8,840 bases of DNA. Source: Gemmatimonadota bacterium (GTDB lineage Bacteria > Gemmatimonadota > Gemmatimonadetes > Gemmatimonadales > Gemmatimonadaceae). A program made the position numbers and the translations under genes. Position 1 is the first letter of the stretch. Each line of letters starts with the position of its first letter. The stretch spans positions 1 through 8,840 of the forward strand of contig JARIET010000106.1 of assembly GCA_031127185.1 (NCBI GenBank), written 5' to 3'. The notes below the pieces were generated by a model, which was given only the letters and a program-made list of their open reading frames with translations, did no database searches and was not told the origin of the DNA. Of this stretch, positions 6,136 to 8,840 are shown piece after piece.

Positions 6136-6779
6136 CGCTTCACCTGGACGCCAAACTGCAGCCCCAGCCCCCCGTTGCCGCCAAGGCTGTTCTCACCTTC
6201 AAAAAGCCCGCTGTGCATGTCGGCGTTGGCCGCCACCCATTTGCCTTCGAGCTGAAGCACGAGCTTGCGCCCAAAGTCGCGCTGGATTCCAACGAGGGGC
6301 GAGAAAAACGCCTCGAACCCATCGTTGAGTTTGAGCGTTGCGCTGTTCCCGCCATACAGGAGGGTCTTCTCGCCCGCGGACCAGCTGGCCGTGCCCGTGA
6401 AATTCGGGTAGATGCGGGCTCCGCCGCTGCCGACGAATCCGTAGAGCTGGGCCTGACCGGTGATCTCCGGCAGCGGACCCGACGCGGCGCGAAGCCTACG
6501 CGCGGCACCGACGTCCACGCCTGCTACTCCGAACGCGGCCGCAAGGAGGTGGGCGTTAGCCGCGAGCGTGAGGTTGTCGGACTTGCCCCACATCCGGCCG
6601 ACGTTGGTATACGGAATCACGCCCCCTGGTGTGTGGTGCGGGAGGAGGGGGCCGCCAATCGAGCTGATCCACCGCGACTGTCCTTTCGGGAGCACTCGTA
6701 CCGGCTGAGTGGCCGTGCAGGCGAGCGCGGAGCAGGCCAGCAGCGCGATGGCAAGTCGTGTCTGTGATGGTGATGGCAT
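6132..6779 (-). CDS. Putative outer-membrane lipoprotein of unknown function
   Basis: A 215-residue exported protein. The N-terminus SQTRLAIALLACSALAC is a lipoprotein-type signal; Cys21 (after SALA) or Cys16 (after LLA) could be lipidated. The mature part starts with a polar segment, VLPKGQSRWISSIGGPLLPH, and then shows repeated Gly/aromatic strands: VIPYTNVGRMWGKSDNLTLAANAHLLAAAFGVAGVDVGAAR, GFVGSGGARIYPNFTGTASW, VGIQRDFGRKLVLQLEGKWVA and a Gly-rich closing strand NGGLGLQFGVQVKR. I recognise no named domain, but the strand pattern suggests a beta-barrel or beta-sandwich lipoprotein of the outer membrane. ATG at 6779 has GAGG six bases upstream. It is first in a three-gene operon (lipoprotein, hydrolase, barrel), and its last four bases overlap the hydrolase start. 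Together these suggest an envelope function, of unknown substrate. Confidence 0.83.
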   Translation of the reverse strand: MPSPSQTRLAIALLACSALACTATQPVRVLPKGQSRWISSIGGPLLPHHTPGGVIPYTNVGRMWGKSDNLTLAANAHLLAAAFGVAGVDVGAARRLRAASGPLPEITGQAQLYGFVGSGGARIYPNFTGTASWSAGEKTLLYGGNSATLKLNDGFEAFFSPLVGIQRDFGRKLVLQLEGKWVAANADMHSGLFEGENSLGGNGGLGLQFGVQVKR

Positions 6780-6928
6780 TGAGACCTCGGCGTAGGCTGC
6801 GGGCTTCCGGATGCATTCACTATGACGATTGCCGACGAAAGGGCCAATACGTCAGTCGACGTAGGCGGGTCAAATGCTCCGTAATTCGAAACTTTTGGGC
6901 TTGAATCGCTGTCTTAAAGGGGTCTGGT
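6780..6928. promoter_or_regulatory. Divergent intergenic control region
   Basis: The 149 bp between the lipoprotein start (minus) and the CxxxC-barrel protein start (plus) hold the promoters of both. A candidate minus-strand promoter is TTGGCC (6847-6842), 17 bp, CATAGT (6824-6819). An alternative is TTGACC (6873-6868), 18 bp, TATTGG (6849-6844), which matches the element in the other divergent region. The plus-strand gene has a strong ribosome binding site (AAAGGGG) six bases before its ATG; I see no confident plus-strand promoter. Confidence 0.5.
6848..6863. repeat. Inverted repeat TACGTC-N4-GACGTA, candidate operator
   Basis: A perfect 6-bp dyad with AGTC as spacer, in a divergent intergenic region. 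It overlaps the -10-like part of one candidate minus-strand promoter and abuts the -35-like part of the other, so a dimeric regulator bound here could control the lipoprotein operon and perhaps the divergent gene. No regulator gene that would bind it is visible in the window. Confidence 0.45.
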
Positions 6929-8248
6929 ATGGCTGTTCCCACTCCTGTCCCCCGCTGCATGCGCTGTTTCCGGCTGACGTTGCTCGCTGCCCTTGGCATC
7001 TGCCTCTCGCCAGGCTCGTCGGTCGCGCAGGCCGCGCCGCCGCAGCAAGGCCCAATCGCCGTCTATCTCGACTGTCGCACCCACTGCGACGGTGAGTTCA
7101 TTCGAACAGAGATCGGCTATGTGAACTGGGTCCGCGACCGCGAGGTGGCCGACGTCCAGCTGTTGATCACGAGCCAAGACGCCGGTGCAGGCGGCGACCA
7201 GTACACCCTCGCGTTCATTGGCTTACGAGGCTTTGCGGGGCGCGGCGACACGCTGACCTTCACGACGAACCCAACCACAACCAACGACGAAGAACGGAAG
7301 TTGATGGTCCAGACCATGGCGCTGGGTCTGGTCCAGTTCCTCGCACACACGTCTTCCGCCGCGTCGTTGCGCGTGTCGGTCGATGCGGCAGGTGGCAAGG
7401 CCGCGGCTGAGCAGACGGCGCCGAAGAACGACCCGTGGAAGGCCTGGGTGTTTGAAATAGGGGTGAACGGGTCGGTCGACGGCGAGAAGTTCTACAAGAG
7501 CCGCGACGTCAACCTGAACCTCGAGGCCCGGCGCGTCACGGAGGCCTGGAAGACCGGATTCGAGTATTCGTTTTCGTATCGCGACAACCATGCCACTGTA
7601 CAGGAGTTCGACAACCTCGGGCGGGTGACGTCGGAGGAGACGTACACGAATCTGCAGCGCGACTGGAACGCGGAGCTCTTTCAGATCAAGAGCGTGACCA
7701 ACCACTTTTCACTCGGCGCCGCGGTGGAAACGGCGCAACAGACTTTTCGCAATCAGGATCTGCGCGTCATGGGACGCGCCGCGTTTGAGTACAACCTATT
7801 CCCATACGCAGAGGCCACGCGGCGCGAACTCTCACTGCGGTATGGCCCGAGCTTCACCCGCATGCAGTACGCCGACACCACGATCTTCGGCAAGATCAGC
7901 GAAAACCTGCCGGGGCACTTCGTGGAGGTGAGTTACCGCACGCGGCAGCCCTGGGGCAACGTGAACGTCAACCTCGAGCACCGGAACTACTTCACCGATG
8001 CGTCGAAGCGGACGACCGAACTCAACGGTGGCTTCTCCGTGCGCCTCTTCAAGGGATTCAACCTGAACGGCGGCACGGGCTACGAATGGATTCGCGACCA
8101 GGTGTACCTGCCCGCTGCGAGTTCGAACGCCGTGGATGTGCTGCTCAGGCGGCGCGCGCTGCTCACGGGGTTCCGCTATTACACGCACTTCGGGGTGAGC
8201 TACACGTTTGGGTCCATCTTCAACAACGTGGTGAATCCGAGGTTTTAG
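6929..8248 (+). CDS. Exported CxxxC-domain plus beta-barrel outer-membrane protein
   Basis: A 439-residue exported protein with two parts. After a signal peptide (basic MRCFR, hydrophobic LTLLAALGICL, cleavage near SVA at residue 33) comes a domain of about 42-142: IAVYLDCRTHCDGEFIR with Cys49 and Cys53, IGYVNWVRDREVADVQLLIT, a GAGGDQYTLAFIG strand, GRGDTLTFTTNP and an ERKLMVQTMALGLVQFLAH helix. I know this pattern only as a conserved unnamed family in which the VRDR motif recurs. After an Ala/Gly linker, residues 170-439 alternate hydrophobic and polar with many Tyr/Phe (WVFEIGVNGSVDGEKFYKSR, GFEYSFSYRDNH, LSLRYGPSFTRM, YYTHFGVSYTFG), as in a barrel; the end NPRF with terminal Phe fits outer-membrane insertion. 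DUF481-like barrels are the closest pattern I can name. ATG at 6929 is chosen for AAAGGGG six bases upstream. Its stop overlaps that of the histidine kinase gene by four bases. Confidence 0.85.
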   Translation: MAVPTPVPRCMRCFRLTLLAALGICLSPGSSVAQAAPPQQGPIAVYLDCRTHCDGEFIRTEIGYVNWVRDREVADVQLLITSQDAGAGGDQYTLAFIGLRGFAGRGDTLTFTTNPTTTNDEERKLMVQTMALGLVQFLAHTSSAASLRVSVDAAGGKAAAEQTAPKNDPWKAWVFEIGVNGSVDGEKFYKSRDVNLNLEARRVTEAWKTGFEYSFSYRDNHATVQEFDNLGRVTSEETYTNLQRDWNAELFQIKSVTNHFSLGAAVETAQQTFRNQDLRVMGRAAFEYNLFPYAEATRRELSLRYGPSFTRMQYADTTIFGKISENLPGHFVEVSYRTRQPWGNVNVNLEHRNYFTDASKRTTELNGGFSVRLFKGFNLNGGTGYEWIRDQVYLPAASSNAVDVLLRRRALLTGFRYYTHFGVSYTFGSIFNNVVNPRF

Positions 8249-8840
8249 CTCCGGCTCAGCGGCAGTTCCAGCCTGACTTCACATCCCGCCGAGGCCCCCG
8301 CGCGGTTCGCCAGTACCAGCGACCCGCCGTGGGACTCGGCGATTTGCCGACTGAGCACGAGGCCAACGCCGGTGCCACCGACCTTCGTGGTATAAAAGGG
8401 CACGAAGAGGTTGGCAGTTTGGCCGATCCCCGGGCCATCGTCTTCGACTACGACGCTCAGTCGGCCGTCCGTCACGGACCAACGCATCCGCACGCCACCC
8501 TCGGTTCCCTGGACTGCGTCGGCCGCGTTCTTCACGAGGTTGATCAACACCTGATCGAGCTGGTCGCCATCGGCTTGGATCGTGACATCGGGACCGGGCG
8601 CGACCTGCACCTTCACCCGCGGCTCAAGCCGCGCCACGCGCGCCACCCACTCGCTCACCTTTACTGGGTGCATGCGCGGCGCAGGCAGTCGAGCGAGTTG
8701 TGTGTAGGCGGCCAGAAACCGCGTCAGCGCCTCCGCACGCGAGGTGATCACGCCAAGCCCGCGCGCGAGATCCTCGCCGAACGCTGTTGGCGCGATCGAG
8801 GGATCGCGCTGCACCAGTTCGCCCAGCCGACTCGCAAGTG
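8245..8840 (-). CDS. NtrY-like sensor histidine kinase, partial (C-terminal part)
   Basis: The last 197 residues of a two-component sensor kinase whose start lies beyond the right edge. The frame stays open to base 8838 and a GTG at 8814 is internal. Visible parts: the end of the dimerisation helices (LASRLGELVQRDP, then LARGLGVITSRAEALTRFLAAYTQLARLPAP), and a complete ATP-binding domain with N box NLVKNAADA (8541-8515), G1 box DDGPGIG (8442-8422), F box LFVPFYTTK and G2 box GGTGVGL (8379-8359). The sequence between the helices and the ATPase domain, RLPAPRMHPV, is typical of NtrY-type sensors. The phosphoacceptor His and any sensor domain are off the window. It autophosphorylates and passes the phosphate to a response regulator, probably encoded nearby; neither the signal nor the regulator is visible. 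It overlaps the CxxxC-barrel gene stop-to-stop by four bases (8245-8248). Confidence 0.92.
   Translation of the reverse strand, partial: LASRLGELVQRDPSIAPTAFGEDLARGLGVITSRAEALTRFLAAYTQLARLPAPRMHPVKVSEWVARVARLEPRVKVQVAPGPDVTIQADGDQLDQVLINLVKNAADAVQGTEGGVRMRWSVTDGRLSVVVEDDGPGIGQTANLFVPFYTTKVGGTGVGLVLSRQIAESHGGSLVLANRAGASAGCEVRLELPLSRS

Noticed and set aside
6093..6767. A 224-codon open frame on the plus strand opposite the lipoprotein gene
   Set aside because: It is a shadow of a gene that has a lipoprotein signal, a ribosome binding site and an ATGA link to the next gene.
7223..7705. A 160-codon open frame on the minus strand inside the CxxxC-barrel gene
   Set aside because: It has no domain or ribosome binding site and lies wholly within a well-supported gene.
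1..8840. tRNA, rRNA, CRISPR array, insertion sequence or prophage remnants
   Set aside because: I found no direct repeat series, no terminal inverted repeats with a transposase, and no RNA gene signature; coding genes fill the window.

Overview
The window is GC-rich bacterial chromosome, fully packed with genes: twelve protein-coding genes, one of them cut by the right edge, and no RNA gene, mobile element or CRISPR array that I can see. A phylum-level guess, made from protein style only, is Gemmatimonadota or a similar GC-rich environmental Gram-negative. The pointers are many signal peptides and outer-membrane barrels, an ECF-type sigma factor paired with a Hanks-type kinase, a DUF2911 protein, a DUF1761 protein, and a secreted two-domain family with a 'VRDR' motif. 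No taxonomic marker gene is present.

Layout. Positions 34-3219, minus strand, read right to left: DUF1761 membrane protein, ECF-type sigma factor, membrane-anchored Ser/Thr kinase (4 bp after the sigma gene), small four-helix membrane protein, secreted DUF2911 protein. The sigma-kinase pair is the signalling core, and all five genes could be one transcription unit. A 189-bp divergent control region (3220-3408) carries a GC-rich inverted repeat. Positions 3409-4708, plus strand, hold a DUF4287-like/SRPBCC protein closely followed by a secreted beta-rich protein. Positions 4730-6779, minus strand, form a three-gene envelope operon: putative lipoprotein, putative lipid-anchored alpha/beta hydrolase (ATGA overlap), small outer-membrane barrel. 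A second divergent region (6780-6928) carries a perfect inverted repeat. Positions 6929-8248, plus strand, encode a large exported protein with an N-terminal CxxxC domain and a C-terminal barrel. Its stop overlaps the stop of the convergent gene at 8245-8840, the C-terminal half of an NtrY-like sensor histidine kinase.

How it fits together: most products act in the envelope, either exported (DUF2911, beta-rich protein, lipoprotein, hydrolase, two barrels) or in the inner membrane (DUF1761, four-helix protein). Two signalling systems, sigma/Ser-Thr kinase and histidine kinase, lie among them. The points most worth a second look are the sigma gene's start, whose conserved N-terminus lies upstream of any ordinary start codon; the compact C-lobe of the kinase; the CxxxC-plus-barrel family; and a TTGACC-N18-TAWTGG element shared by both divergent regions.
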